Shown one piece after another: positions 44,698 through 52,958 of a stretch of DNA of 64,000 nt. This DNA comes from Pararhizobium sp. A13. Lineage in GTDB: Bacteria > Pseudomonadota > Alphaproteobacteria > Rhizobiales > Rhizobiaceae. A program made the position numbers and the translations under genes. How positions within the stretch are numbered: position 1 is the first letter of the stretch; each line of letters starts with the position of its first letter. The notes under the pieces are model-generated. The model searched no databases. It was given only the letters and a program-made list of their open reading frames with translations, and had not been told where the DNA came from. The stretch spans positions 4,289,001 to 4,353,000 of the forward strand of contig NZ_CP149510.1 in the NCBI RefSeq assembly GCF_040126305.1, read 5' to 3'.

Positions 44698-45906
44698 ATG
44701 ACCCGCCGGATCGAAGACGCCCGGATTCTGATGTACAGCCACGACACGTTCGGTCTCGGTCATCTCCGGCGGTGTCGCACCATCGCGCATTCGCTGGTCG
44801 AGGATTATCGGGGCGTCAACATCCTGATCATCTCGGGCGCCACCATCGCTGGTGCCTTCGATTATCGGGCCCGCGTCGATTTCGTGAAAATCCCGAGCGT
44901 CATCAAGCTGCGCAACGGCGAATATACCTCGATGGACCGGCATATCGACCTGCACGAGACGCTGAAGATGCGCAAGTCGATCATCCGCCACACGGCCGAG
45001 ACCTTCCAGCCGGATATTTTCATCGTCGACAAGGAGCCGATGGGCCTGCAGGGCGAAGTCGAAGAGACCCTCGCCTATCTGAAAAAGCAGGGGACGACCC
45101 TGGTTCTCGGCCTGCGCGAGGTCATGGACGCGCCGCATCTGCTCGATGCGGAGTGGAAAGCCAACGACGTGATGCGCAAGATCGGCCAGTTCTACGACAA
45201 CATCTGGGTCTATGGTCCGCCGGATTTCTACGATCCGCTCGTCGGTCTCGACGTCCCCCCGCACGTTCGGGTGAAGATGGATTTCGTCGGCTTCCTGCAG
45301 AGGAGCGTCTCCCCTGACGTGGAGTCCGAGCACAAGCCGAAGGGCGACTACATCCTGGTAACCACCGGCGGCGGCGGCGACGGGTCGGACCTGATCCATG
45401 ACGTGATCGACGCCTATCAGGAAGATCCGACGCTCACGCACAAGTTGTTGATCGTGCTCGGCCCCTACATGCCGGCGAAACAGCGGCACAAGCTGATCAC
45501 AAAATGTGCGAAGATCCCCTCTCTCGAAGTGATCGAATTCGATAACCGGATGGAAGAGCTGATCGCCGGCGCCAAGGCCGTGGTCGCCATGGGCGGCTAC
45601 AATACCTATTGCGAGATCCTGTCCTTCGACAAACCGGCGCTCATCGTACCGCGCATCATGCCGCGCGAAGAGCAGCTGATCCGCGCCAGCCGCGCGGCCG
45701 AGCTCGGGCTGGTCGACATGCTCCTGCCGGAGGAAGCCAGAGACCCCATGCGCTTTGCCGCAGCCCTCAAGGCCCTGCCGGACCGACAGCCGCCGTCGAA
45801 AAGCGCTTCCGGCATGACCCTTGAAGGTCTTGCCAATATATCGCAGATCGTCGGAGAATGGCTCGGTCGCCGCGAACACGAGCACCTGACCGTCCTGAAG
45901 GGATGA
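44698..45906 (+). CDS. MurG-like predicted glycosyltransferase (COG4671-type), copy 1
   Basis: A 402-residue GT-B-fold protein. The N-terminal HDTFGLGHLRRCRTIAHSL is a glycine-rich acceptor-domain loop, and TTGGGGDGSDLI begins the donor domain. VVAMGGYNTYCEILSFDKPALIVPR matches the UDP-sugar pocket of MurG/UDP-glucuronosyltransferases. AAGAGGC precedes the ATG. It heads a plus-strand set of three glycosyltransferases with gaps of 7 bp or overlaps, 60 bp downstream of the peptide-type importer. Donor and acceptor sugars are unknown. Confidence 0.82.
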   Translation: MTRRIEDARILMYSHDTFGLGHLRRCRTIAHSLVEDYRGVNILIISGATIAGAFDYRARVDFVKIPSVIKLRNGEYTSMDRHIDLHETLKMRKSIIRHTAETFQPDIFIVDKEPMGLQGEVEETLAYLKKQGTTLVLGLREVMDAPHLLDAEWKANDVMRKIGQFYDNIWVYGPPDFYDPLVGLDVPPHVRVKMDFVGFLQRSVSPDVESEHKPKGDYILVTTGGGGDGSDLIHDVIDAYQEDPTLTHKLLIVLGPYMPAKQRHKLITKCAKIPSLEVIEFDNRMEELIAGAKAVVAMGGYNTYCEILSFDKPALIVPRIMPREEQLIRASRAAELGLVDMLLPEEARDPMRFAAALKALPDRQPPSKSASGMTLEGLANISQIVGEWLGRREHEHLTVLKG

Positions 45907-45913
45907 CTTCGCC

Positions 45914-47161
45914 TTGACGCAACGCCGCAAGATCGTCGTGGTGCTGAAGGGGTATCCACGCCTTTCGGAAACCTTCATCGCCCAGGAACTGCTGGGATTG
46001 GAAAGGGCCGGTTTCGAACTGGCACTGGTGGCGCTGCGCCGCCCGACGGACAAGAAGCGCCATCCGGTGCACGACGAAATCCGCGCGCCGGTTCACTATC
46101 TTCCGGAATATCTGCATCAAGAGCCTTTGCGGGTCGCCCGCGCCTTCGCGCACTGTCTCGCGAAACCCGGTTTCTGGCGCTGCCTTCCGGCGTTCCTGTC
46201 CGACCTCTGGCGCGACCGTACACGCAACCGGCTTCGCCGCTTCGGCCAGGCAATGGTTCTTGCTGCCGAATGGCCAAAGGGCGGTGAATGGCTGCACGCC
46301 CACTTCATCCACACACCGGCCTCCGTTGCCCGTTACACCAGCACGATCAAGGGGATCGCCTGGACGTGCTCGGCCCATGCCAAGGACATCTGGACGTCAC
46401 CGGAATGGGAACTGGCTGGCAAGCTCGCCAGCACGCGCTGGACCGTGACCTGCACGCAGACCGGATTTGAGCATTTGCGGCATCTTGCCGGCGGTAAGCC
46501 GCATGTGCATCTGAGCTATCACGGCCTGGACCTCAGCCGCTTCGGCGCGTTTGACGGCGTGCGGTCACCCTCTGACGGCTCGCGGCCGGATGCGCCCGTG
46601 ACGATCATGAGCGTCGGCCGCGCCGTTGAGAAAAAGGGCTTCGACATTGTGCTGCGTGCGCTCAGCCTGCTGCCCAGCGATCTCAACTGGCGGTTTGAAC
46701 ATATTGGCGGTGGCGAACAGCTGAAGCGGCTTCAGGCGCTGGCGGTCGAACTCGGCATTTCGGGCAAGGTCGTCTGGCACGGGTCCCTGTCGCAAACGGA
46801 AGTTCTGCAGCACTACCGCAACGCCGACATTTTCGCCCTTGCCTGCCGCATCACGGCAGATGGTGACCGCGACGGATTGCCGAATGTGCTGGTCGAAGCA
46901 TCGAGCCAGGCTCTGGCCTGTATATCGACGAATATTTCCGGCGTACCGGAATTGCTCGTCGATGGCGAAAACGGCTTGGTCGTACCGCCGGAGGACCCGC
47001 AAGCCTTCGCTCATGCCCTGGAAAAGGCCATTCGCGATCCAGCCCAGCGTCAGCGGTTGGGCGAAGCGGCGGAAAGAACCGTGCGCCGGGAATTCGACCA
47101 CCACACCAGCATCCGCCAGCTGAAAACCCTCTTCGAGACCGAATGGCAGGCAGCGCAATGA
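45914..47161 (+). CDS. glycosyltransferase family 4
   Basis: A 415-residue GT-B enzyme starting at TTG, which is preceded by AGGGAT. The N-terminal KGYPRLSETFIAQELLGLERAG is typical of exopolysaccharide GT4 enzymes. Donor-site segments are IMSVGRAVEKKGFDIVLRAL and DGLPNVLVEASSQALACIST, with the following GVPELLVDGENGLVVPP. It overlaps the next glycosyltransferase by 4 bp. It probably adds a hexose to a lipid-linked surface glycan. Confidence 0.9.
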   Translation: MTQRRKIVVVLKGYPRLSETFIAQELLGLERAGFELALVALRRPTDKKRHPVHDEIRAPVHYLPEYLHQEPLRVARAFAHCLAKPGFWRCLPAFLSDLWRDRTRNRLRRFGQAMVLAAEWPKGGEWLHAHFIHTPASVARYTSTIKGIAWTCSAHAKDIWTSPEWELAGKLASTRWTVTCTQTGFEHLRHLAGGKPHVHLSYHGLDLSRFGAFDGVRSPSDGSRPDAPVTIMSVGRAVEKKGFDIVLRALSLLPSDLNWRFEHIGGGEQLKRLQALAVELGISGKVVWHGSLSQTEVLQHYRNADIFALACRITADGDRDGLPNVLVEASSQALACISTNISGVPELLVDGENGLVVPPEDPQAFAHALEKAIRDPAQRQRLGEAAERTVRREFDHHTSIRQLKTLFETEWQAAQ

Positions 47162-48303
47162 CCAGCAACCGGACGGCGTCGCCGCGCGTCTTTTTCTATG
47201 TCCAGCACCTGCTCGGCATCGGGCATCTGGCACGCGCCAGCCGCATTGCCGGTGCGCTTGCCGCGGATGGCTTCGACGTAACGGTGGTGACAGGCGGCAT
47301 CCCGGTGACCGGGTTCCCGGGACCGCATGTGCATCACGTCGCCTTGCCGCCAATCACCGCCGGCGACGCGGGCTTTTCCGGGCTTGCCGATAGCAACGGC
47401 AATCCGGTCGGCGACGTCTTCAAGGCAAACCGCCGCGATCTTTTGCTGACGGCATTCCGGAACAACCGGCCTGACATCGTCATTGTCGAAGCCTTTCCCT
47501 TCGGCCGCCGCCAGGTCCGCTTCGAACTTCTGCCGCTCCTCGACGAAATCGCCACGATGGACGACAAGCCCATGGTTGTGACATCGCTGCGCGATATCCT
47601 GCAGGAGCGCTCCAAGCCCGGCCGTGACGAGGAAACAGTCGCGGTGTTGAAACAGCATTTCGACCGGGTCTTCGTTCATGGAGATCCGGCCTTCGCCCGG
47701 CTGGAAGATACGTTTCCACTTGCCGCCGAGATCGCAGACAAGGTCGTCTACACCGGGCTCGTCGCAGCACCGCCCCCCGCCGAACCGACGGAGCGTTTCG
47801 ACATCATCGTATCGGCCGGCGGCGGCGCAGTCGGCAATGCCTTGATCCGCGCGGGCCTCGAAGCAGCAAAGTCGATCGACAAGCCCCTGTCCTGGGCCTT
47901 GATCACCGGTCCCAATCTGCTGCAATCCGATTTCGATGCGATCTCGGCGGATGCGCCTGATCATGTCAGCGTTTATCGGTTCCGCCCGGACTTCGCGAGC
48001 CTTCTCAAGGGCGCCAAACTGTCTGTGTCACAAGCGGGCTACAATACGGTCTGCGACATTCTGCGCGCCGGCTGCCACCCCTTGCTCATCCCCTTCACCG
48101 CCGGTGGCGAAACCGAACAGACGGTCAGGGCGCAACGCCTCGAAAAGCTGGGGCTCGCCCATATGCTGACCGAGGACGCGCTGTCGCCGACGAGCATGAC
48201 GCAGGCGATCGAATCGGCGCTCACAGCTTCCGGCCGTCCACCGCACACGCTCGATCTCGATGGCGCGCACCGCACCGCGGAAATTCTGCGCGGTCTCCTC
48301 TGA
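47158..48303 (+). CDS. MurG-like predicted glycosyltransferase, copy 2
   Basis: A 381-residue GT-B-fold protein related to the copy at 44698. YVQHLLGIGHLARASRIAGAL parallels HDTFGLGHLRRCRTIAHSL, IIVSAGGGAVGNALI starts the donor domain, and SVSQAGYNTVCDILRAGCHPLLIPF forms the nucleotide-sugar pocket. The ATG at 47158 overlaps the GT4 stop (ATGA). The presence of two such proteins around one GT4 suggests sequential sugar additions. Confidence 0.82.
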   Translation: MTSNRTASPRVFFYVQHLLGIGHLARASRIAGALAADGFDVTVVTGGIPVTGFPGPHVHHVALPPITAGDAGFSGLADSNGNPVGDVFKANRRDLLLTAFRNNRPDIVIVEAFPFGRRQVRFELLPLLDEIATMDDKPMVVTSLRDILQERSKPGRDEETVAVLKQHFDRVFVHGDPAFARLEDTFPLAAEIADKVVYTGLVAAPPPAEPTERFDIIVSAGGGAVGNALIRAGLEAAKSIDKPLSWALITGPNLLQSDFDAISADAPDHVSVYRFRPDFASLLKGAKLSVSQAGYNTVCDILRAGCHPLLIPFTAGGETEQTVRAQRLEKLGLAHMLTEDALSPTSMTQAIESALTASGRPPHTLDLDGAHRTAEILRGLL

Positions 48304-48310
48304 TCGCCGA

Positions 48311-48988
48311 TCAGACGGTGCCGATCACCATGAAGCGGGTGTATTTCTTCATCGCCAGCGAGCCGGCAAAGGCGACATGGCCGAGCGCCGTTTGCTCGCG
48401 GAAGGCGTCCAGCGAAGACACGCAATTGATGTGGGTCGGTTCGCTGAAATAATCGTTCGACTGCAACAGGACCTGCGTGCCGCGCGGCAGTAGAGACAGC
48501 CATGCCGGGAGATCGGCGATGTGCTCGCAACTGGTGTTGATCACCAGATCGGCGCCGGAGGTCTCGTAGTCGAACGTGTACATATCCTGCGTGATTGCGC
48601 GAAAGCGCTCCCCCGCCTTGACGTTCAGCGTTTCGGCCACCTCCGCGACCTCCGGATCGACATCGACGCTCTCGATCAGCCCAATTTCGAAGCGGCTGTC
48701 GTCGAAGAACATCGCCGACAGCACGCCATACCACCCGCCGAGGACGACGATGTGGTTAAATTTTCCGCCAAGGCTTTCAAACAGCCTGTCGCGTGCCCAT
48801 ATCTTGCTTCCAACCTGCTTGTGGTTGAAGGCCGTACCAAGGTCCGCGTCCGGATATTTGGCGACGACTTTCGCAAGACCTTCGACCAGAGAGCTTCCCG
48901 TATAAGCGGCCAGACCGCGGATGATATCGAAGGCACTTTCGTGCCAATCTATTGTGTTTGCTTCGTTTGTTCGGGTGGTTTTCATCAT
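48311..48988 (-). CDS. class I SAM-dependent methyltransferase-like protein
   Basis: A 225-residue protein with motif I HIVVLGGWYGVLSAMFF and acidic strand IESVDVDPEVAEVAE, then a conserved INTSCEHIADLPAWLSLLP. It is convergent with the glycosyltransferase cluster (7-bp gap) and divergent from the next methyltransferase-like gene across only 38 bp. No strong ribosome site is seen. The target is unknown. Confidence 0.78.
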   Translation of the reverse strand: MMKTTRTNEANTIDWHESAFDIIRGLAAYTGSSLVEGLAKVVAKYPDADLGTAFNHKQVGSKIWARDRLFESLGGKFNHIVVLGGWYGVLSAMFFDDSRFEIGLIESVDVDPEVAEVAETLNVKAGERFRAITQDMYTFDYETSGADLVINTSCEHIADLPAWLSLLPRGTQVLLQSNDYFSEPTHINCVSSLDAFREQTALGHVAFAGSLAMKKYTRFMVIGTV

Positions 48989-49026
48989 GCGCGTGTTGTA
49001 GTCTGGACTTTTCTGGAGTGCAAGGA

Positions 49027-49626
49027 ATGCAAGTCAACCTGAAGGATGCCATCTCCGTTTCTGACAGCCTGGAGACGGGAAAGGACATACCGCATCTGGC
49101 AGGAATTGGTGCAACCATGCGGCAGGTCTTTGCCGCGCATTTCATGCGCGGCTGCCCGCACGTCCTGGAGATCGGTGGTCATATCCGGCCTGTCACGCCT
49201 TACCTCACCCATCATCCGCTGTCCGTGACCTCCGTCGATCCGAAAGCCGAAGCTTACGAAGCTAATGAGCTGAACGGCAGGCAATGCCACGTGCGGCATA
49301 TTCAGGCCAAGTTCCAGCAGATCGATTATCACTACCAGCCCGGCAGCTACGGCCTGGTCATGCTCGGCTATTCGCTGAAGCCTTTCGGCCGCAAGGACCC
49401 GCTTGGCGAGCTGCTGTTCTCGCTGATCGACAATGCCGGGACCGTCGTCATCGAATATGCACCTGAGCTCGAACGTGCTGCATCACAGGTGCCACAGATT
49501 GTCAGCCGCCCATCGGTCAAAATCCGGGGGCAGTTCGATCTTCACCTCCACGACCCCGAGATCGCCGGCACGCCCTATGCCGCCCGGCGCTTCTACGTCC
49601 TCGACACCCGCTATTCGGTCAGTTGA
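49027..49626 (+). CDS. small SAM-methyltransferase-fold protein
   Basis: A 199-residue protein. HVLEIGGHIRPVTPYL is a motif I-like strand-loop, SVTSVDPKAEAYE the ribose-binding acidic strand, and YGLVMLGYSLKPFG and GTVVIEYAPELERA follow. GGAG precedes the ATG at 49027; an upstream frame that includes a Cys-rich stretch is not supported. It ends 8 bp before the unusual ABC exporter gene, so the two are likely co-transcribed. Confidence 0.75.
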   Translation: MQVNLKDAISVSDSLETGKDIPHLAGIGATMRQVFAAHFMRGCPHVLEIGGHIRPVTPYLTHHPLSVTSVDPKAEAYEANELNGRQCHVRHIQAKFQQIDYHYQPGSYGLVMLGYSLKPFGRKDPLGELLFSLIDNAGTVVIEYAPELERAASQVPQIVSRPSVKIRGQFDLHLHDPEIAGTPYAARRFYVLDTRYSVS

Positions 49627-49634
49627 ACCCGCCC

Positions 49635-52352
49635 ATGGAAAAACGTCTCTCCCGATATATCTGGACCCATACGCGCGGTCAGCAGCTCTGGATTCTGCTG
49701 GTCGTCGCGGTCTCGATGGTGCCTTATTTCCTGTCGTTCGACCTGCCCAAGCAGATCGTCAACGGACCCATTCAGGGCCAGGGGTTCGATCAGCCGGGCG
49801 CCACCCAGACCTTTATGAACATCAGTTTCGACCTGCCTTGGCTCGGCACGGTCGCGCTGTTTGACGGTATCGAACTGACGCGCATGCAGACGCTGTTCGC
49901 ACTCAGCCTGGTGTTCCTGGGTTTGGTGATCGTCAACGACCTCTTCAAATTCTACATCAACACCTACAAGGGGCGCCTCGGCGAGCGACTGCTGCGGCGC
50001 ATCCGCTTCGAACTCGTCGACCGCATCCTGCGTTTCCCGCCCAGCCAGTTCAAGCGGATGAAGGGGGCGGAAGTCTCCAGCATGGTGAAGGACGAGGTCG
50101 AGCCGCTTGGCGGCTTCACCGGCGACGCGTTCGTCCAGCCGGCGCTGCTCGGCGGGCAGGCGCTGACGGCGCTGTTCTTCATCTTCATGCAAAATGCCTG
50201 GCTCGGGTTGATCGCGGCCGTGATGGTCGGCGTCCAGGCGCTGATCATTCCGCGCATGCGCCGGCGCCTGCTGGTGCTTGGCCGCGAACGCCAGATCACC
50301 GCACGCGAGCTTGCCGGTCGTGTGAGCGAAATTGTCGACGGTATCGGCACGATCCACGCCTATGACACCTCGAACTACGAGCGCGCCGACATCGCCTCGC
50401 GCCTCGGCCGCATCTTCAAGATCCGCTACGACCTCTACCAGTGGAAATTCCTGGTCAAGTTCATCAACAACTTCCTCGCCCAGCTGACGCCGTTCCTGTT
50501 TTATTGCATCGGCGGTTACCTAGCGCTGCAGGGCCGCCTCGACATCGGCCAGCTGGTCGCTGTGATCAGCGCCTACAAGGACCTGCCCGGTCCCTTGAAG
50601 GACCTGATCGACTGGGATCAGACCCGTCAGGACGTCCAGGTGAAATACGTTCAGGTCGTCGAGCAGTTCAGCGTCGACCGGACGATCGATCCGTCCATTC
50701 AGGCAATCGCCATCGAGGATGCCGGTTCAATGAAACACCCGCTGGCGGCGGTCAACCTGTCGCTTGCCGACGATAGCGGCGCCAAGCTTCTGGAGCGCGT
50801 GTCCGTGCAGATCCACCCCGGCGAGACAGTGGCGATCGTCGGCGGCGCTGCCGGCGGCGGCGACATGCTGGCCGAGGCCTTCGGTCGCCTGACCTGGCCC
50901 GAAACTGGCAAGGTCACGGCAGGCGGCGACGATCTGTTGGAACTGCCGGAATCCATCACCGGACGCGGCATTTCCTATGTCTCGGCGGATGCCTATTTCT
51001 TCTACGGCAGCCTGCGCGACAACCTGCTCTACGGCCTCAAGCACGCGCCGCTGAAGGAGGCCGCCTATGAGGGCAGCCGTGCCGCCCATCGCAAATGGGA
51101 GATCAACGAAGCCCGGATGGCCGGAAACCCGGACTATGACGTCAACAGCGACTGGATCGACTATCAGGCCGCCGATGCGACCGACCCGAACGATCTTTTC
51201 ACGCCGGTCCTGTCAGTGCTGGATACCGTTCAACTGTCGAAAGACATTCTCGATCTTGCGCTTCGCAGCACCGTGTCTCCGGACGATCATCCGGGCCTTG
51301 CAGAGGGCATCGTCGAGATGCGCCATGCTCTTCGCGATGAACTCGAGGAGGCTGGCTTGAGCAGCCTCGTCGTCTCGTTCGAGCCCGGTGCCTACAACAC
51401 AGAGGCGACCGTCGGCGAGAACCTGTTGTTCGGCACGGCGACCGGTCCGGCCTTTATCGGCAAGGCGATCGGCAGGAACGCCTATTTCCGCTCCGTGGTC
51501 GGGCGCACCGGCCTCGACCGCATCATGTTCGATATGGGGTACAGCATCGCCGAAAACGCGGTGGAACTGTTTGCCGACCTGCCGCCGGATCACCCCTTCT
51601 TCCAGCAGCTCACCTTCATGACGGCGGACGACATTCCGGAGTATCAACTGCTGCTGCAGAAACTGAAAGGCAAGGGATTTGAGGCCGCCTCCGAGGATGA
51701 GCGGGGTGCGATTATTCGCCTGAGCTTCCGCTATATCGAGCCGCGGCATCGTTTCGGTCTCCTGACCGACGAGCTGATGGCGAAGATCGTCGATGTCCGC
51801 CGTCAGTTCCATGACGGCCTGCCTGAGAATATGCGCGGCGATATCGAGCGCTACGACCCGGAACATTATCTGGCGTCCGCAAGCCTCATGGACAACATCC
51901 TGTTCGGTCGCATCAGCCACAAGCATTCCGACGGCTCAAAGCGCATTCGTTCCATCGTCAGCTCGCTGTTGAACTCGCTCGGCCTGCTGGAGAACGTGAT
52001 CGATATCGGCCTGGACTTCAATCTCGGTGCCGGCGGCAAACGCTTGACCGCCGTGCAGCGGCAGAAGCTCAATCTGGCACGTGCGCTGGTGCGCCGTTCG
52101 GATTATTATATATTTAACCGTCCGTTACCCGGTCTCGACCACCGCCTGCAGGACGAAATCGTCCGCGACGTACTGAAGCTGGTGCGCCGGGACGGACGCG
52201 ATCCGGCGGTGATCTGGGTGCTGTCGAATACCGCGCTGTCGAGCCTTTTCGACCGTGTCCTGGTCTTCGACCGGGGCACACTCGTGGAGGACGGGACGCA
52301 TGCGGCGCTCGTTGAGAATAACGGTATCTTTAAGGAACTTGTGTCATCATAA
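49635..52352 (+). CDS. ABC exporter with degenerate, expanded nucleotide-binding domain
   Basis: A 905-residue protein: an exporter-type six-helix membrane domain (about residues 18-330), then a fused NBD of nearly 560 residues instead of about 240. The catalytic motifs are lost. Walker A reads GAAGGGDM (K replaced by D410), Walker B IFNRP (D to N828, E to R829), the signature is LTAVQ (804-808), and the switch His is N865 in VLSNTA. ENILFG-like motifs occur three times (SLRDNLLYG about 459, TVGENLLFG 592, SLMDNILFG 750), filling about 290 extra residues. The RQKLNLARAL segment is retained. It probably cannot hydrolyse ATP alone. TTG at 49623 is an alternative start. Confidence 0.85.
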   Translation: MEKRLSRYIWTHTRGQQLWILLVVAVSMVPYFLSFDLPKQIVNGPIQGQGFDQPGATQTFMNISFDLPWLGTVALFDGIELTRMQTLFALSLVFLGLVIVNDLFKFYINTYKGRLGERLLRRIRFELVDRILRFPPSQFKRMKGAEVSSMVKDEVEPLGGFTGDAFVQPALLGGQALTALFFIFMQNAWLGLIAAVMVGVQALIIPRMRRRLLVLGRERQITARELAGRVSEIVDGIGTIHAYDTSNYERADIASRLGRIFKIRYDLYQWKFLVKFINNFLAQLTPFLFYCIGGYLALQGRLDIGQLVAVISAYKDLPGPLKDLIDWDQTRQDVQVKYVQVVEQFSVDRTIDPSIQAIAIEDAGSMKHPLAAVNLSLADDSGAKLLERVSVQIHPGETVAIVGGAAGGGDMLAEAFGRLTWPETGKVTAGGDDLLELPESITGRGISYVSADAYFFYGSLRDNLLYGLKHAPLKEAAYEGSRAAHRKWEINEARMAGNPDYDVNSDWIDYQAADATDPNDLFTPVLSVLDTVQLSKDILDLALRSTVSPDDHPGLAEGIVEMRHALRDELEEAGLSSLVVSFEPGAYNTEATVGENLLFGTATGPAFIGKAIGRNAYFRSVVGRTGLDRIMFDMGYSIAENAVELFADLPPDHPFFQQLTFMTADDIPEYQLLLQKLKGKGFEAASEDERGAIIRLSFRYIEPRHRFGLLTDELMAKIVDVRRQFHDGLPENMRGDIERYDPEHYLASASLMDNILFGRISHKHSDGSKRIRSIVSSLLNSLGLLENVIDIGLDFNLGAGGKRLTAVQRQKLNLARALVRRSDYYIFNRPLPGLDHRLQDEIVRDVLKLVRRDGRDPAVIWVLSNTALSSLFDRVLVFDRGTLVEDGTHAALVENNGIFKELVSS

Positions 52353-52366
52353 TATCAAAGGCAAAG

Positions 52367-52396
52367 TCCATGCGTGCCGTGCGACGCAGGCATGGA
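52367..52396. repeat. hairpin between the ABC exporter and cyclic-nucleotide-binding genes
   Basis: TCCATGC and GCATGGA pair, extended inward by TGC/GCA past one mismatch. It lies 14 bp after the exporter stop and has no U-run, so it is a possible intercistronic control structure. Confidence 0.45.
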
Positions 52397-52463
52397 CATC
52401 CCTTCAGACAGCAGCACCGGTGAACATCACCGGCGTCTGGTCCCGGAAGGAAGAAAATGGGGA

Positions 52464-52937
52464 ATGGGCACGGAAATGCTTCTGAAGGATGAAGTTCAAA
52501 TGCTGCGGCGCGTGCCGCTGTTTTCGAATGTCGAGCCGGGAAAGCTGAAGCTTCTCGCCTTCACATCAGACCGTGTCAGCTACGATGCCGGCGAGGCCAT
52601 CTTCCATCAGGGCGACACCGGCGATGCGGCCTATGTCGTGCTAGCCGGCAAGGCGGATATTCTGGTCGACTCTTCGACAGGCCCGATCAAGATCGCCGAA
52701 GTCGAGACCAATTCCATCGTCGGCGAGATCGCCATCCTCTGTGATGTCTCGCGAACCGCCACGGTGCAGACGACAACAGCGGTGGAAGCCCTGCGCATTC
52801 GCAAGGAACACTTCCTCAAGCTCCTGACCGATTTCCCCGAAATCACCATCGAGATCATGCGCGTGCTGGCCGACCGGCTGAGCCACACCACGAGCGAATT
52901 GTCCGAGGCGAGAAGCCGCGCGCGCAAGGCTGAGTAA
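52464..52937 (+). CDS. single-domain cyclic-nucleotide-binding protein
   Basis: A 157-residue protein made of one cNMP-binding domain with no DNA-binding or kinase domain. The phosphate-binding cassette is GEIAILCDVSRTATV, with E88 and R97 in the places that contact the ribose and phosphate of cAMP/cGMP. FHQGDTGDAAYVVLAGKADI is the preceding barrel. A C-terminal helix (SELSEARSRARKAE) ends the protein. The start is uncertain (52464 chosen; AAGGAAG upstream; 52476 and 52374 alternatives). Its place 111 bp after the pseudo-ATPase exporter suggests it regulates that transporter or nearby envelope enzymes in response to cyclic nucleotide, which is inference. Confidence 0.85.
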   Translation: MGTEMLLKDEVQMLRRVPLFSNVEPGKLKLLAFTSDRVSYDAGEAIFHQGDTGDAAYVVLAGKADILVDSSTGPIKIAEVETNSIVGEIAILCDVSRTATVQTTTAVEALRIRKEHFLKLLTDFPEITIEIMRVLADRLSHTTSELSEARSRARKAE

Positions 52938-52958
52938 GCGGTACTGGAGCGTCCAACC

